DNA from: Telluria mixta
Lineage (GTDB): Bacteria > Pseudomonadota > Gammaproteobacteria > Burkholderiales > Burkholderiaceae_D
Direction of reading: 5' to 3'
Assembly: GCF_029223865.1 (NCBI RefSeq)
Contig: NZ_CP119520.1
Coordinates: 62,001-126,000, forward strand
DNA length: 64,000 nt
Part shown: positions 54,717-64,000 of the stretch, piece by piece
Numbering within the stretch: the first letter of the stretch is position 1
Layout: each line of letters opens with the position of its first letter
Made by a program: the position numbers and the translations under genes
The notes under the pieces: generated by a model
Seen by the model: the letters and a program-made list of their open reading frames with translations, nothing else
Told to the model about the DNA's origin: nothing
Databases searched by the model: none

Positions 54717-56747
54717 TTACCTGGAAACATCGGGCGAAGGACGATACCGAACACTCTGTGTTGAATCCAGCTCATCTTTGCCGACGTATTTGCGCTTAAT
54801 CTCAGCGAGATCGGTGTCGACTTTATAGAAGTGATGTGTGAGATGAACACCGTTTTGCTCGGGAAAGCGGAAAGACGTTTCACGTTCTTGCACCTGCAGA
54901 TCCGCCAGATGCGGCGGGTGTGCCAGATATGCGGCCAGTCCACCCCCGGCATCTTCGCTGCCCTCGTAGAACCGTAGCGACAGTTCGTGCCCGTCCGTGC
55001 GCCATTGCTTCAATTTCACGTACGAATTTTCGATATAGGCGAGCAGGATCGGAAGATCGATTACCGGGATGCCGTCGAACGCGAACCCCGTGTATATCGC
55101 GGAATTTACTAAAACACAGGAAACGATTTCAGGGCAGTCAGCGGGTACCTCCACCCCGTTCTTCGCCATCCGTTCGCAAAAATATGCATAGTTTCCCCGA
55201 ACGAGCGCCGCCTTCGCCTTGATTTGTCCGGCAGCGTCCTGGATCGTGTCGAAGTAGTTAGCGAACTGCAACGCATCATCCGGCCACAGGATGCATTTCG
55301 CCTCGATGAGCAAAATCGTGGAACCGACGACGAGGACGAGATCGATATCTTCCGTGACGCCGTTCAGTTTCAACTTCAACTTGCTGTTAACCAGTTTGAA
55401 AATCCGCTCCGCGTCGCTCCGCTTGCGGGCAATTTCGATTTCCTTTCTCGCAAATCGCTCGAAGCAAGTACCTCGTACGGCCATGGCCACGCCACCCTGA
55501 CGCATCCAGCCCTCGGCAATCCGAAAAAGATGAACGCTGAGAATGCATGGAAAGACAAAGTAGTACAGGTCACCGATCCTGATCAAAGGCTGGGTCCACA
55601 ACTCCTGTTCGCCTTTTCCGCGAAATACGAACACGGCGAGGATGTCCCTTGCGCGTTTCGCATCCACGCGCAAGGCACGCGCGATGACGTTCGTCAGTAG
55701 GTAGCGGCTCATCGCAGGACCACCCCGTTCGCACGCCGCGATATCGTCGACGTCGTCCGTGACCGCATCTTCGTAGACACGCCTCGCGAGCGACTCGAGG
55801 ACTCGCCAAGCCTGCATGAGCTGCCTGAGGGTCACGGCGCCGAATTTCGGCAACGGACGATCCATCAGCTCTTCATAGCATCCTTCCTCGACCGTCAGCG
55901 CTTCCACGGTCGCCAGAACGCCTTCGTCCATCGTCTTTTCGTTGAAGCTCAGGTCGACACGTTCCACACGGGTCCCGCCGTAAATCCTGGATACCAGCGG
56001 CACTTTGCTGACACTCGCCTTTTGCTGCGGACTCAAACCTTTCAAGTCCGCAGCCAACGACAGACTGTGCTGCAGCGCGGCGTTGACACGGCGGTAAATG
56101 GAAACGGTGCGACACCGTTCTTTGTTTGTGTCGCCGGGACGAAGTGCGACACTTCCGTCATGTTCCTCGTCAAGCAGGTAACCGTTACCCTCACACTCGC
56201 TCCAATATTCGCACGCGGTGCGGTAAGTGACGGCCACACCCACTTCATGCGCAATCTGCTCGATATCGGCCTGTGTAAGCGCTGGCTCCGGAATCCAGAG
56301 CGTGGTTTCCCTGTGTTCGTTGACCAATTCACCCAGCACATGCCTGAGTCCGTCACCGAGACCGGTCATGATTTCGTCGACAAAAAATTCTTCGCTGCCA
56401 TCGCAATCCAGCGTGACATCCAATACACCGTTCAGGTTGCGACCGTCGTGGGCTGCCATCGATTGCGACATCGACAGGCCACAGATCCGGTGATAATGGT
56501 GCGTCGATATCGCCAATATCGCACGCATGAGTTGAGCAGGCCGCAGGCGCGATTGGCTTAATTTTTTCTCCGCACGTATGCGGGTGAGCAGCGTGTCGAA
56601 AAAGAGCCCGGCCGTGAACAGATTATGGAAGTCCGGCGTCCAGCTTTCCGCGTCCATCGCACTGAGCCATTTTTCCCGGGAAAACTCTTTCTTGTTCGGT
56701 CCCGGAGGGAGCTGACGACGTATTTCTTTTCTGTCTTTCGATGCCAT
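54717..56747 (-). CDS. Orphan protein with a PD-(D/E)XK nuclease-like core
   Basis: 676 residues from ATG 56747; a TTG at 56786, overlapping the ggt stop (TTGA), is also possible. No family recognised. The C-terminal third has the core of restriction-endonuclease-like folds: Asp469 in TEDIDLVLVV, then Glu482 and Lys484 in LLIEAKCILW, preceded by CFERFARKEIE. The N-terminal 400 residues are helical and unlike anything I know. Base composition is visibly poorer in GC than all neighbours, and codon choice is less biased, pointing to horizontal gain. A nucleic-acid-cutting role, possibly defence, is inference only. Confidence 0.8.
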   Translation of the reverse strand: MASKDRKEIRRQLPPGPNKKEFSREKWLSAMDAESWTPDFHNLFTAGLFFDTLLTRIRAEKKLSQSRLRPAQLMRAILAISTHHYHRICGLSMSQSMAAHDGRNLNGVLDVTLDCDGSEEFFVDEIMTGLGDGLRHVLGELVNEHRETTLWIPEPALTQADIEQIAHEVGVAVTYRTACEYWSECEGNGYLLDEEHDGSVALRPGDTNKERCRTVSIYRRVNAALQHSLSLAADLKGLSPQQKASVSKVPLVSRIYGGTRVERVDLSFNEKTMDEGVLATVEALTVEEGCYEELMDRPLPKFGAVTLRQLMQAWRVLESLARRVYEDAVTDDVDDIAACERGGPAMSRYLLTNVIARALRVDAKRARDILAVFVFRGKGEQELWTQPLIRIGDLYYFVFPCILSVHLFRIAEGWMRQGGVAMAVRGTCFERFARKEIEIARKRSDAERIFKLVNSKLKLKLNGVTEDIDLVLVVGSTILLIEAKCILWPDDALQFANYFDTIQDAAGQIKAKAALVRGNYAYFCERMAKNGVEVPADCPEIVSCVLVNSAIYTGFAFDGIPVIDLPILLAYIENSYVKLKQWRTDGHELSLRFYEGSEDAGGGLAAYLAHPPHLADLQVQERETSFRFPEQNGVHLTHHFYKVDTDLAEIKRKYVGKDELDSTQSVRYRPSPDVSR

Positions 56748-56782
56748 TGCCGGGCAGTCTACGTGTGGAATGGACCTGGTCT

Positions 56783-58590
56783 TCAATCGCCTTTTGCAAC
56801 ACCTTCCCTACGCGGGTCGGCACCGCCGAGCCACAGGGGCACGCCGTGAATCTCCGTGCGCGCGATGCCCTGCAGGCCGGACGTCTGCTCGAACACGCGC
56901 ACGTCGTGGCCGCGCGCTTGCAGGGCCTTCACCTCGGACAGCGGGAAGCGCCCGGCCTCCAGTTCCGTCGGGCCGTTGCGGCTGCCGAAGTTCGGCAGCG
57001 AGATCGCCTGCTGCATGTCGAGGCCCCAGTCGAGCGTGCCGACGAGGACCTTCGCCACGTAATTGATGATCAGCGGACCGCCCGGCGAGCCGACCGCTTC
57101 CACGAATTTTCCTGTCTTCTTGTCGAACACGATCGTGGGGCTCATCGCGCTGCGTGGACGCTTGCCCGGCTCCACGCGGTTGGCGATGGGGCCGTTCGCG
57201 TCGCGCGAATCGAACGAGAAGTCGGTCAGCTGGTTGTTGAGGATGAAGCCGTCGACCATCTGGCGCGAGCCGAACGCGTCCTCGACGCTCGTCGTCATCG
57301 ACAATCCCGCGCCGTACGGATCGACCGCGACGACGTGCGACGTCGAATGCGCTTCGATCGAATTGTCCAGGCCCCAGTTCCACGCCATCTCCACGCCCGG
57401 CGGATGGCCCGCTTGCGCCTTGCCCATCGAGCGTTGCCCGACGAGGCTCGCACGCTGCTGGAGATAGCGTTTGTCCAGCAGCGCGGGTACGCCGCGGCCG
57501 GGCAGCGGGACGAAGTCCGTGTCGGCGGCGTAGCGGTCGCGGTCCGCATACGCAAGGCGGCCCACTTCCGAGAACACGTGCACGGCGTCCGCGCCCGGGA
57601 TGCCGTTCGCTGGCGCCAGCGCTTTCATGTCGCGCGTCTCGAACATGCCGAGCATCTGCGCGACGGCGATCCCGCCCGACGACGGCGGCGGCATGCCGCA
57701 TACGGTGTAGGCACGGTAGTCGTTGCAGACCGGCTCGCGCAGCTTGGGTTGATAGGCGGCGATGTCGGCCGCGGTCAGCAGGCCCGGATTGGTCGGGTGG
57801 CTTTTGACTTTCGTCTCGATGTCGCGCGCGATGCGGCCCGTGTAAAAGACGTCGGCGCCGCCGGCGGCCAGTTCGCGCAGGGTGCGCGCCAGTTCGGGAT
57901 TCTTCAGCACGTGGCCGACGGGCCACGGCTTGCCGTCGGGCGCATAGAAGTAGGCGCGCGCCGTCGGGTCGTTGCGGAGGTACCGGTCCCCGGCGAGGAG
58001 GCCGTTCAGGCGCGGGCTCACCGCGAAGCCTTGTTCCGACAGGCGGATCGCGGGCTGGAACAGCGTCTTCCACGCCAGCTTGCCGTGCTGGCGGTGGGCC
58101 AGCGCCAGCATGCGCAGCACGCCCGGCGCGCCCGTCGAACGGCCGCCCACGATACCCTCGGACCTCGACATCGGCGTGCCGTCCGGACGCTGGAACAGAT
58201 GCTCGTCCGCCTTCGACGGCGCCGTCTCGCGGCCGTCGAACGCCTGCACCTTCTTGCCGTCGTAGTACATCAGGAACGCGCCGCCGCCGATGCCGGACGA
58301 TTGCGGCTCGACGAGCGTGAGGACCAGTTGCGTCGCGATCGCCGCGTCGATCGCCGTGCCGCCCTGCTTCAGCATCTCGTAGCCCGCCTCGACGGCCAGC
58401 GGATTCGCGGCCGCCACCATGTACTTGCGCGCCGTCCAGCCGGCCTTCTCGGTATAGCCGCTGGCGGCCTCGGGGCTCGCTGCAGCGCCGAGGCGTCCTG
58501 GGCGAGCGTGACGGCGGGTTGGAGGGCGGCGGTCAATACGCCGCCCAAAAGGAGGGTAAGCAACTTCGGGGCGAGCAACTTCGAGGTCAT
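56783..58590 (-). pseudogene. ggt: Gamma-glutamyltransferase, signal peptide and mature part in different frames
   Basis: The mature enzyme (VAAANPLAVEAGYEMLKQGG through the autoprocessing segment EAHSTSHVVAVD, whose Thr is the catalytic nucleophile) is complete to 56783. Its expected upstream part (EAASGYTEKAGWTARKY) is in the same frame, but the signal peptide MTSKLLAPKLLTLLLGG through LAQDASAL, beginning at ATG 58590, is in another frame. The shift is at CTGCAG, 58480-58485; one extra base would join them. The enzyme normally works on glutathione in the periplasm and cannot be exported as read here. True frameshift or sequencing error. Confidence 0.85.
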
Positions 58591-58642
58591 ACGATTTCTC
58601 CGGAAATACCAGAGGGCATCGTACAGGAAATTGCTTAAGCGC

Positions 58643-59407
58643 TCACTTCGGCTGCATGCGGATGGCACCGTCCAGGCGGATCGTCTCGCCGTTCAGCATG
58701 ACGTTTTCGATGATGGTCTTCGCCAGGTGCGCATACTCGCGCGGCATGCCGAGGCGCGGCGGGAACGGCACCATCTTGCCCAGCGAATCGCGTACTTCCT
58801 GCGGCATGCCCATCAGCATCGGCGTCTCGAAGATGCCCGGTGCGATCGTCATCACGCGGATGCCGCTGCGCGACAGGTCGCGCGCCATCGGCAGGGTCAT
58901 GCCGGCCACGCCCGCCTTCGACGCGCCGTATGCGGCCTGGCCGATCTGGCCGTCGAACGCGGCGACGGACGCCGTGTTGATGATCACGCCGCGCTCGCCG
59001 TGTTCCAGTCCCTCTTCCTTGCCCATCGCATCGGCCGCCAGGCGGCACATGTTGAAGGTGCCGACGAGGTTGATGTTGATGGCGCGCTGGAAGGCGTCCA
59101 GCGGATGCGGGCCGTCCTTGCCGACCGTCTTGATGGCGGGCGCGACGCCGGCGCAGTTGACGAGGCCGCGCAGGCTGCCCAGTTCCAGGGCCGCCGCCAC
59201 GACGGCCTGTCCGTCGGCTTCCGACGTCACGTCGCATTTCACGAAACGCGCCGCGGCACCCAGTTCGGCGGCCAGTGCCGCGCCGGCTTCCTGCTGCACG
59301 TCGGCCAGCACGACCTTGCCGCCCGCTTCCACGATGGTGCGCGCGGTGGCCGCGCCCAGGCCCGAAGCGCCGCCCGTCACGATGAACACGTTATTCTGGA
59401 TTTGCAT
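58643..59407 (-). CDS. Short-chain 3-hydroxyacyl-CoA dehydrogenase-type SDR
   Basis: 254 residues. Classical SDR: cofactor motif [16 protein letters not shown], catalytic Ser in [14 protein letters not shown], Tyr and Lys in AAYGASKAG, and the C-terminal [15 protein letters not shown] seen in the HSD17B10-like group. That group oxidises 3-hydroxy- (2-methyl-) acyl-CoA in fatty-acid or isoleucine breakdown; the exact substrate is inferred. GGGAG precedes the ATG, and a palindrome sits 32-45 bases upstream. Confidence 0.9.
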   Translation of the reverse strand: MQIQNNVFIVTGGASGLGAATARTIVEAGGKVVLADVQQEAGAALAAELGAAARFVKCDVTSEADGQAVVAAALELGSLRGLVNCAGVAPAIKTVGKDGPHPLDAFQRAININLVGTFNMCRLAADAMGKEEGLEHGERGVIINTASVAAFDGQIGQAAYGASKAGVAGMTLPMARDLSRSGIRVMTIAPGIFETPMLMGMPQEVRDSLGKMVPFPPRLGMPREYAHLAKTIIENVMLNGETIRLDGAIRMQPK

Positions 59408-59438
59408 CTGTCTCCCTTTCGTTATTCGCTGGATGTTC

Positions 59439-59452
59439 CGTTTACGTAAACG
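59439..59452. promoter_or_regulatory. Palindrome CGTTTACGTAAACG upstream of the SDR gene
   Basis: Perfect 14-base dyad, preceded on the minus strand by TTGACG. It resembles the ACGTnnACGT-like sites described for the MerR-family regulator LiuR, which controls branched-chain amino-acid breakdown; that match is from memory and not searched. Confidence 0.45.
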
Positions 59453-59489
59453 TCAACCAGCGGATTCTAGCGGGATTTGGGCTGATACG

Positions 59490-60101
59490 TCAAAAACACG
59501 TGACCGTGGTCCCGTTCCGCGCACATGCACGGCCGGTGCTGCTGGTGCCGGCATTACCGCCGGCGTTGAACGTATTGCCGGCCCCATCCGTGCAAACGAT
59601 GCCCTGGCAGCCGCGGATCACGGTGGTGCTGGGCACGGTCGGTTGCGGCGCTGTCGCCCGCGGCGGGATCGGTACGGCGACGGTGGCGGGCGGCGTCTCG
59701 CCGGACCGCAGCGGCCGCGGCGCCATCGGCCCCTCGCCCTGTGACGCCGGGTGGCGGCGTACGGCGCGGCGGCGCAGTTCCTCGAGCTGCTTGTCGCTCA
59801 GCTTCTTCTCGGGCTTCTCGGACGGCGGGGCCTGGCGGGTCAACGTATCCGCCTCGTCGTGCACCTCGGCCGGGTCCTTGCGGACGACGTCCGCGCCCTG
59901 CTGCGCGCGCGGGTTCAGCACGGGACCATAGCTCAGCGGCGCCGGCGGCGGCGTGCGCGCAGGCTTCGTCGTGCTCGCTTCGTCGGGCACGGCCGCGTCG
60001 CGGTTGGCCTGCTCCGTCCGCTGGGTCTGGTTCTGCGCGTGCGCCGCGCACGTCCACGCGAGCAGCGCGCATGCGGTCAGTACATATGGTTTCGGTTTCA
60101 T
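59490..60101 (-). CDS. Secreted Pro/Ala-rich protein, function unknown
   Basis: 203 residues with a signal peptide (to Ala22, CAAHA). The mature part is a low-complexity, Pro- and Arg-rich segment with a charged helix (KPEKKLSDKQLEELRRRA) and a small C-terminal Cys-containing end: GCQGIVCTDGAGNTFNAGG and ACARNGTTVTCF, probably two disulfides. No domain recognised. The gene is divergent from the CoA-transferase gene and stands alone. Confidence 0.65.
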   Translation of the reverse strand: MKPKPYVLTACALLAWTCAAHAQNQTQRTEQANRDAAVPDEASTTKPARTPPPAPLSYGPVLNPRAQQGADVVRKDPAEVHDEADTLTRQAPPSEKPEKKLSDKQLEELRRRAVRRHPASQGEGPMAPRPLRSGETPPATVAVPIPPRATAPQPTVPSTTVIRGCQGIVCTDGAGNTFNAGGNAGTSSTGRACARNGTTVTCF

Positions 60102-60256
60102 GATCCGTCACTCCTCGCGTCCATTATCGGCCGCACTGCGCCGTGCCGGCGCGCTGCTGTGCGTCAGACGAGTGTCAGGTGCGCGTCAGTTTCCTGCGCC
60201 ACGCTGTTAAGCTGCCACGATGCATGTTTTCAAACAAAAACATACAGGAGACGACC

Positions 60257-61555
60257 ATGCAGACCCTGCAGGAGATGTACCGCGCCAAACGCGGCAGTGC
60301 CTTCGACGCCCTCAACCATGTCCGCGACGGCGACATGATCGTCGTCCCGACCGGTGTCGGCGAACCGCCCACCCTGCTGCACGCGCTGTCGCAGGAATGC
60401 CGGGGCTTTCACGACGTCCAGGTCGCGCAGATCCTCGCGATGCGCAAGTACGGCTATTTCGCGCCCGAGTGCCGGCCGCATGTGCGCCACGCGGCACTGT
60501 TCTTCGGCGGGGCCTCGCGCGCCGGCGGCCAGGGCGGCTGGTGCGACTTCATCCCCAATTATTTTTCCGAGATCCCGATGCTGATCGAACGAGGGCTCAT
60601 GCCGGCGGATGTCGTGTTCGCGATGGCATCGCCGATGAGCGCATCCGGCCACTTCGCCCTCAGCCTCGGCACGGATTACACGATGGCGGCCGTCGCGAAG
60701 GCGCGCGCCGTCGTGCTGGAAGTGAATCCGCACGTCCCGTTCACACACGGCCAGTGTCACGTGCACATCTCGCAGGTCACCGCGCTGGTCGAAAGCGAAG
60801 ACCCGATCATGGAAGTGGGCCTGCCCCACATCGGCCCCGTGCAGGAAGCGATCGGCCGCCTCGTGGCCGAGCACATCGAGGATGGTTCCACCCTGCAGAT
60901 CGGCTACGGCGGCATTCCGGACGCTGTCGTCATGCAGCTGACGGACAAGCGCGACCTCGGCATCCACACGGAAATGATCGGCGACGGCATCCTGAAACTC
61001 GTGGAAGCGGGCGCCGTGACCAACCGCCGCAAGACGCTGTTGCCCGGCAAGATGGTGGCGACGTTCGCGCTGGGCTCGCGCCGCCTGTACGACTTCATGC
61101 ACCACAATCCGATGCTGGAGATGCATCCGTCGAACTTCACGAACGATCCGTACATCGCTGGCCAGAACGACAAACTCGTGTCGATCAACGCGAGCCTGCA
61201 GGTCGACCTGCTGGGCCAGTGCGGCAGCGAAAGCATCGGCCACCTGCCCTATTCCGGCACGGGCGGCCAGGTGGATTTCGTACGCGCCGCGAACCGGTCG
61301 CGCGGCGGCAAGTCGTTCATCGTGCTGCCGTCCACGGCGAAGGACGGCACCGTCTCGCGCGTCGTGCCGACCCTGTCGCCTGGCACCCACGCCACCACGA
61401 GCAAGAACGACGTCAACCATGTCGTCACGGAATGGGGCGTGGCACAGCTGCGCGGCAAGTCGGCGAAGCAGCGCGCGCAGGCGCTGATCGCCATTGCGCA
61501 TCCGGATTTCCGGCCGTGGCTGCGCGAGGAAGCGGACCGCATGTGCGTGTTCTGA
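60257..61555 (+). CDS. Acetyl-CoA hydrolase/CoA-transferase family protein (4-hydroxybutyrate CoA-transferase-like)
   Basis: 432 residues of the class I CoA-transferase family. Visible are the N-terminal PTGVGEPPTLLHALSQ, HTEMIGDGILKLVEAG, and the CoA-site YSGTGGQVDFVRAA. These enzymes move CoA between acetate and a short acid, or hydrolyse acetyl-CoA; the subtype cannot be fixed by eye. AGGAG six bases before the ATG at 60257 sets the start. A small inverted repeat ATGTTTT/AAAACAT (60224-60243) lies just ahead of it. Confidence 0.88.
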   Translation: MQTLQEMYRAKRGSAFDALNHVRDGDMIVVPTGVGEPPTLLHALSQECRGFHDVQVAQILAMRKYGYFAPECRPHVRHAALFFGGASRAGGQGGWCDFIPNYFSEIPMLIERGLMPADVVFAMASPMSASGHFALSLGTDYTMAAVAKARAVVLEVNPHVPFTHGQCHVHISQVTALVESEDPIMEVGLPHIGPVQEAIGRLVAEHIEDGSTLQIGYGGIPDAVVMQLTDKRDLGIHTEMIGDGILKLVEAGAVTNRRKTLLPGKMVATFALGSRRLYDFMHHNPMLEMHPSNFTNDPYIAGQNDKLVSINASLQVDLLGQCGSESIGHLPYSGTGGQVDFVRAANRSRGGKSFIVLPSTAKDGTVSRVVPTLSPGTHATTSKNDVNHVVTEWGVAQLRGKSAKQRAQALIAIAHPDFRPWLREEADRMCVF

Positions 61556-61559
61556 AATG

Positions 61560-61584
61560 AAAAACGGGACCTCGCGGTCCCGTT
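61560..61584 (-). terminator. Rho-independent terminator for the small protein gene
   Basis: Nine-base stem AACGGGACC/GGTCCCGTT (61563-61571 with 61576-61584) and loop TCGC, followed on the minus strand by a T run. It lies between convergent genes and may also end the CoA-transferase transcript. Confidence 0.8.
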
Positions 61585-61604
61585 CGTTGATCGACGTGAC
61601 GCCG

Positions 61605-61802
61605 TCAGACGCGCGTCTCGTTCATGGTGCTGCGTGCGTGATCGGCGCCCAGTGCGCCGGCCACGCCGTAGACGAGCAGCGCGCGCTGCAGTTCGGCACG
61701 GTCGGCGCCGTCGGCCCGTTGCATGCTGTCCTGGCGCGGTGCGTCGGTTGGATCGAGGCCGAGGGCGTCGGTTACGCCCTTTCCTTCCAGATTGATCGTC
61801 AT
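61605..61802 (-). CDS. Small hypothetical protein, 65 residues
   Basis: Starts MTINLEGKGVTDALGLDPTD. The ATG at 61802 has GGAG six bases upstream, whereas two in-frame upstream starts do not. It is hydrophilic at the N-terminus with a helix-like C-terminal half (RAELQRALLVYGVAGALGA). No signal peptide and no family recognised. Support: Shine-Dalgarno, a downstream terminator and its own intergenic space. Confidence 0.6.
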   Translation of the reverse strand: MTINLEGKGVTDALGLDPTDAPRQDSMQRADGADRAELQRALLVYGVAGALGADHARSTMNETRV

Positions 61803-62001
61803 GGTTTTCTCCATTTGGTTAGTAAGCTGGCGCGGCTTGTTCAATAAACAAAACCGCTGATGACGCTACTGTACCGCAACGGAGGCTAACTCGTCGCCAT
61901 CTGTTTTGTTTTTACACCTATCTTCTTTCCGGGTGAAAATTTACTACACAATTTAGCATGTCATGTCATCATGGCGCCTCGATGCGACCAGGAGAAAATC
62001 G

Positions 62002-62526
62002 ATGAAGCGAGTTGACGAGATCGGAAATGACGAACACGTGCGCGGCCCGGCGGATGCCGCGCTGACGGTGATCGAATACGCGGACTTCCAATGCCCGTAC
62101 AGCGCCCGCGCCCACGTCGCGCTGCGCGAGCTGGACGAGCAATTCGGCGGCATCCGCCTGGTCTACCGCCACCTGCCGCTGGCGCACCTGCACCCGCTGG
62201 CCGAACTGGCGTCGGAAGCGGCCGAGGCGGCCGGCAGCCAGGACCGCTTCTGGGACATGCACGACGCGCTGTACGAACAGCAGCGTCAGGTGTTCGACAA
62301 GCAGGACCTCGCCGTGCTGGCGGAAAGCCTCGATCTCGACATCGAGCGCTTCCGCGCGGAGGTGCTGGACCGCCGCCATCGTGCACGCGTGCAGGCGGAT
62401 GCCGAACGCGCCCACCACGACGGCGCGACCGGCACCCCGACCTTCTTCATCAACGGCGTACGCTACCGCGGCGATTCGGACCGCGCATCGCTGGAAAGCG
62501 CGCTCAGCGAAGCGCTCGGGCGCTGA
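62002..62526 (+). CDS. DsbA-family thioredoxin-fold protein with a CPYS active site
   Basis: 174 residues. Thioredoxin-fold with [17 protein letters not shown], in which the second active-site Cys of CXXC is Ser, and the cis-Pro loop [14 protein letters not shown]. No signal peptide, so cytoplasmic. With one redox Cys it may act as a glutathione-linked or monothiol-type reductase or isomerase, similar to DSBA-like proteins annotated near ion antiporters. AGGAGA precedes the ATG. The 3' end overlaps hppA by 64 bases in convergent orientation. Confidence 0.88.
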   Translation: MKRVDEIGNDEHVRGPADAALTVIEYADFQCPYSARAHVALRELDEQFGGIRLVYRHLPLAHLHPLAELASEAAEAAGSQDRFWDMHDALYEQQRQVFDKQDLAVLAESLDLDIERFRAEVLDRRHRARVQADAERAHHDGATGTPTFFINGVRYRGDSDRASLESALSEALGR

Positions 62527-64000
62527 ACCGCTGCTTTCGAGGATGCCCCTGCCGGTGCCTGCACGGTCGCCGTGGGCTTGGCGTACAGCGCCTGCGGTTC
62601 CGACACGGCCAGCCAGCCGCCCGCCGGCAGCAGCGGCACGAGCAGCAGCGCCACGATGTTGATGATCTTGATGAGCGGATTCACGGCCGGCCCGGCCGTG
62701 TCCTTGTACGGGTCGCCCACCGTGTCGCCCGTGACGGCGGCCTTGTGCGCATCGGAACCCTTGCCGCCGTAGTGATTGTCTTCGATGTATTTCTTGGCGT
62801 TGTCCCAGGCGCCGCCGCCCGTCGTCATCGAGATCGCGACGAAGAGTCCGGTCACGATCGTACCCATCAGCATGCCGCCCAGCGCCGCGGGCCCAAGCAG
62901 CATGCCGACGAGGATCGGCACGATCACGGGCAGCAGCGACGGCAGCACCATTTCGCGGATCGCGGACGCCGTGAGCATGTCGACGGCCTTGTCGTATTCC
63001 GGCTTGCCGGTACCCGCCATGATGCCGACGATGTCGCGGAACTGGCGCCGCACCTCCAGCACGACGGCACCCGCCGCCCGCCCCACTGCTTCCATCGCCA
63101 GCGCACCGAACAGGTAAGGCACGAGGCCGCCGATGAACAGGCCCACGATCACCATCGGGTTCGACAGCTCGAACGCGATATGGGTGCCATGCGCTTCCAG
63201 CGCATGCGTGTAGTCGGCGAACAGCACGAGGGCCGCGAGCCCCGCGGAGCCGATCGCATACCCCTTCGTGACGGCCTTCGTCGTGTTGCCGACGGCGTCC
63301 AGCGGGTCGGTGACGGCGCGCACCTGGTCGGGCATGCCGCTCATCTCGGCGATGCCGCCCGCGTTGTCGGTGATGGGGCCGTAGGCATCCAGCGCGACGA
63401 TGATGCCGGCCATCGACAGCATGGCGGTCGCCGCGATGGCGATGCCGTACAGGCCGCCCAGCGCGTACGCGACGAGGATCGCGGCGCACACGACGAGCAC
63501 GGGATACGCGGTCGACTTCATCGACACGCCGAGCCCCGCGATGATGTTGGTGCCGTGGCCCGTCGTCGACGCTTCGGCGATGTGACGCACGGGCCCGAAT
63601 TCCGTCGCCGTGTAGTACTCGGTGATGTAGACCATCAGGCCCGTGAGCGCGATGCCGACCGTGGCGCAGCCCAGCATGCGCCAGCGCATGATGTCGTCCG
63701 GCCACACGAGCCACGTGACGGCGGCGAATCCGATCAGCGACAGCCCGGCCGACCACCACAGCCCCGTGTACAGCGCGTACATGATCTTGTGCCCCGGATG
63801 GTTCTTCACGAGCGAGCAGCCGACGATGGACCCGATGATGGAAATGCCGCCCAGCAGCAGCGGATACACGGTGCCGGTGCCGCCCATGCCGGGGATCACC
63901 AGCGCGCCGAGCAGCATCGTGGCGACCAGCGTGACGACGTAGGTTTCGAACAGGTCGGCCGCCATGCCGGCGCAATCGCCCACGTTGTCGCCCACGTTGT
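62463..64000 (-). CDS. hppA: Membrane-bound proton-pumping pyrophosphatase (partial, N-terminus beyond the right edge)
   Basis: At least 512 residues of an H+-PPase. It enters the window at [20 protein letters not shown], part of the pyrophosphate-binding region. Later motifs are [19 protein letters not shown] and [44 protein letters not shown] sequence. Lys in [13 protein letters not shown] is the residue typical of K+-independent pumps. The C-terminus runs about 40 residues beyond the family end in an Ala/Ser-rich tail. Confidence 0.93.
   Translation of the reverse strand, partial: NVGDNVGDCAGMAADLFETYVVTLVATMLLGALVIPGMGGTGTVYPLLLGGISIIGSIVGCSLVKNHPGHKIMYALYTGLWWSAGLSLIGFAAVTWLVWPDDIMRWRMLGCATVGIALTGLMVYITEYYTATEFGPVRHIAEASTTGHGTNIIAGLGVSMKSTAYPVLVVCAAILVAYALGGLYGIAIAATAMLSMAGIIVALDAYGPITDNAGGIAEMSGMPDQVRAVTDPLDAVGNTTKAVTKGYAIGSAGLAALVLFADYTHALEAHGTHIAFELSNPMVIVGLFIGGLVPYLFGALAMEAVGRAAGAVVLEVRRQFRDIVGIMAGTGKPEYDKAVDMLTASAIREMVLPSLLPVIVPILVGMLLGPAALGGMLMGTIVTGLFVAISMTTGGGAWDNAKKYIEDNHYGGKGSDAHKAAVTGDTVGDPYKDTAGPAVNPLIKIINIVALLLVPLLPAGGWLAVSEPQALYAKPTATVQAPAGASSKAAVQRPSASLSALSSDARSESPR

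Overview
The window comes from a GC-rich betaproteobacterium. The gene set (EpsA, EpsB, EpsD-G, EpsI, EpsL with exosortase B, PEP-CTERM proteins, TIGR03790- and TIGR03008-type partners) is that of an XrtB/PEP-CTERM exopolysaccharide locus as known from Oxalobacteraceae (Massilia/Duganella group) and Methylophilaceae. An Oxalobacteraceae host is my inference; no rRNA or other phylogenetic marker is present. The sequence is a chromosomal segment cut through gspE at the left edge and hppA at the right edge.

Layout. 1-2840: type II secretion genes gspG-gspF-gspE (minus strand). 3315-4980: a small lipoprotein, the LuxR-type regulator EpsA and an OmpR-type regulator whose receiver lacks the usual phosphoacceptor. 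5070-10565: secreted and surface proteins (two PEP-CTERM proteins, an ExeM/NucH nuclease, a TIGR03790 protein). 10684-41243: about 30 kb of exopolysaccharide genes, all on the minus strand. From promoter-proximal to distal these are a CAAX-protease relative, EpsL, the priming transferase EpsB, gmd-fcl, epsDEFG, xrtB-epsI, polymerase, flippase, a run of glycosyltransferases with two heparinase-like lyases and a CapK-like enzyme, a truncated wecB, wecG, galE, a nucleotidyltransferase and manC. 41299-43356: uup and tRNA-Arg(CCT). 43775-45973: a SulP transporter/carbonic anhydrase fusion on the plus strand. 46003-54569: two hybrid sensor kinases, a response regulator and a patatin lipase. 54717-56747: a lower-GC orphan protein with a PD-(D/E)XK nuclease-like core. 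56783-64000: housekeeping and metabolic genes (ggt, SDR, CoA-transferase, DsbA-like, proton-pumping pyrophosphatase).

How it works together. manC, gmd and fcl supply GDP-mannose and GDP-L-fucose, and galE supplies UDP-galactose. EpsB starts the repeat unit on undecaprenyl phosphate, several glycosyltransferases extend it, the flippase and polymerase export and polymerise it, and EpsF/G with EpsE/L control chain length and outer-membrane export. XrtB would process PEP-CTERM proteins, two of which are encoded here, so matrix polysaccharide and surface proteins are made from one region. Two genes carry apparent single-base frameshifts (the glycosyltransferase at 25497-26707 and ggt), and wecB is reduced to its N-terminal quarter.
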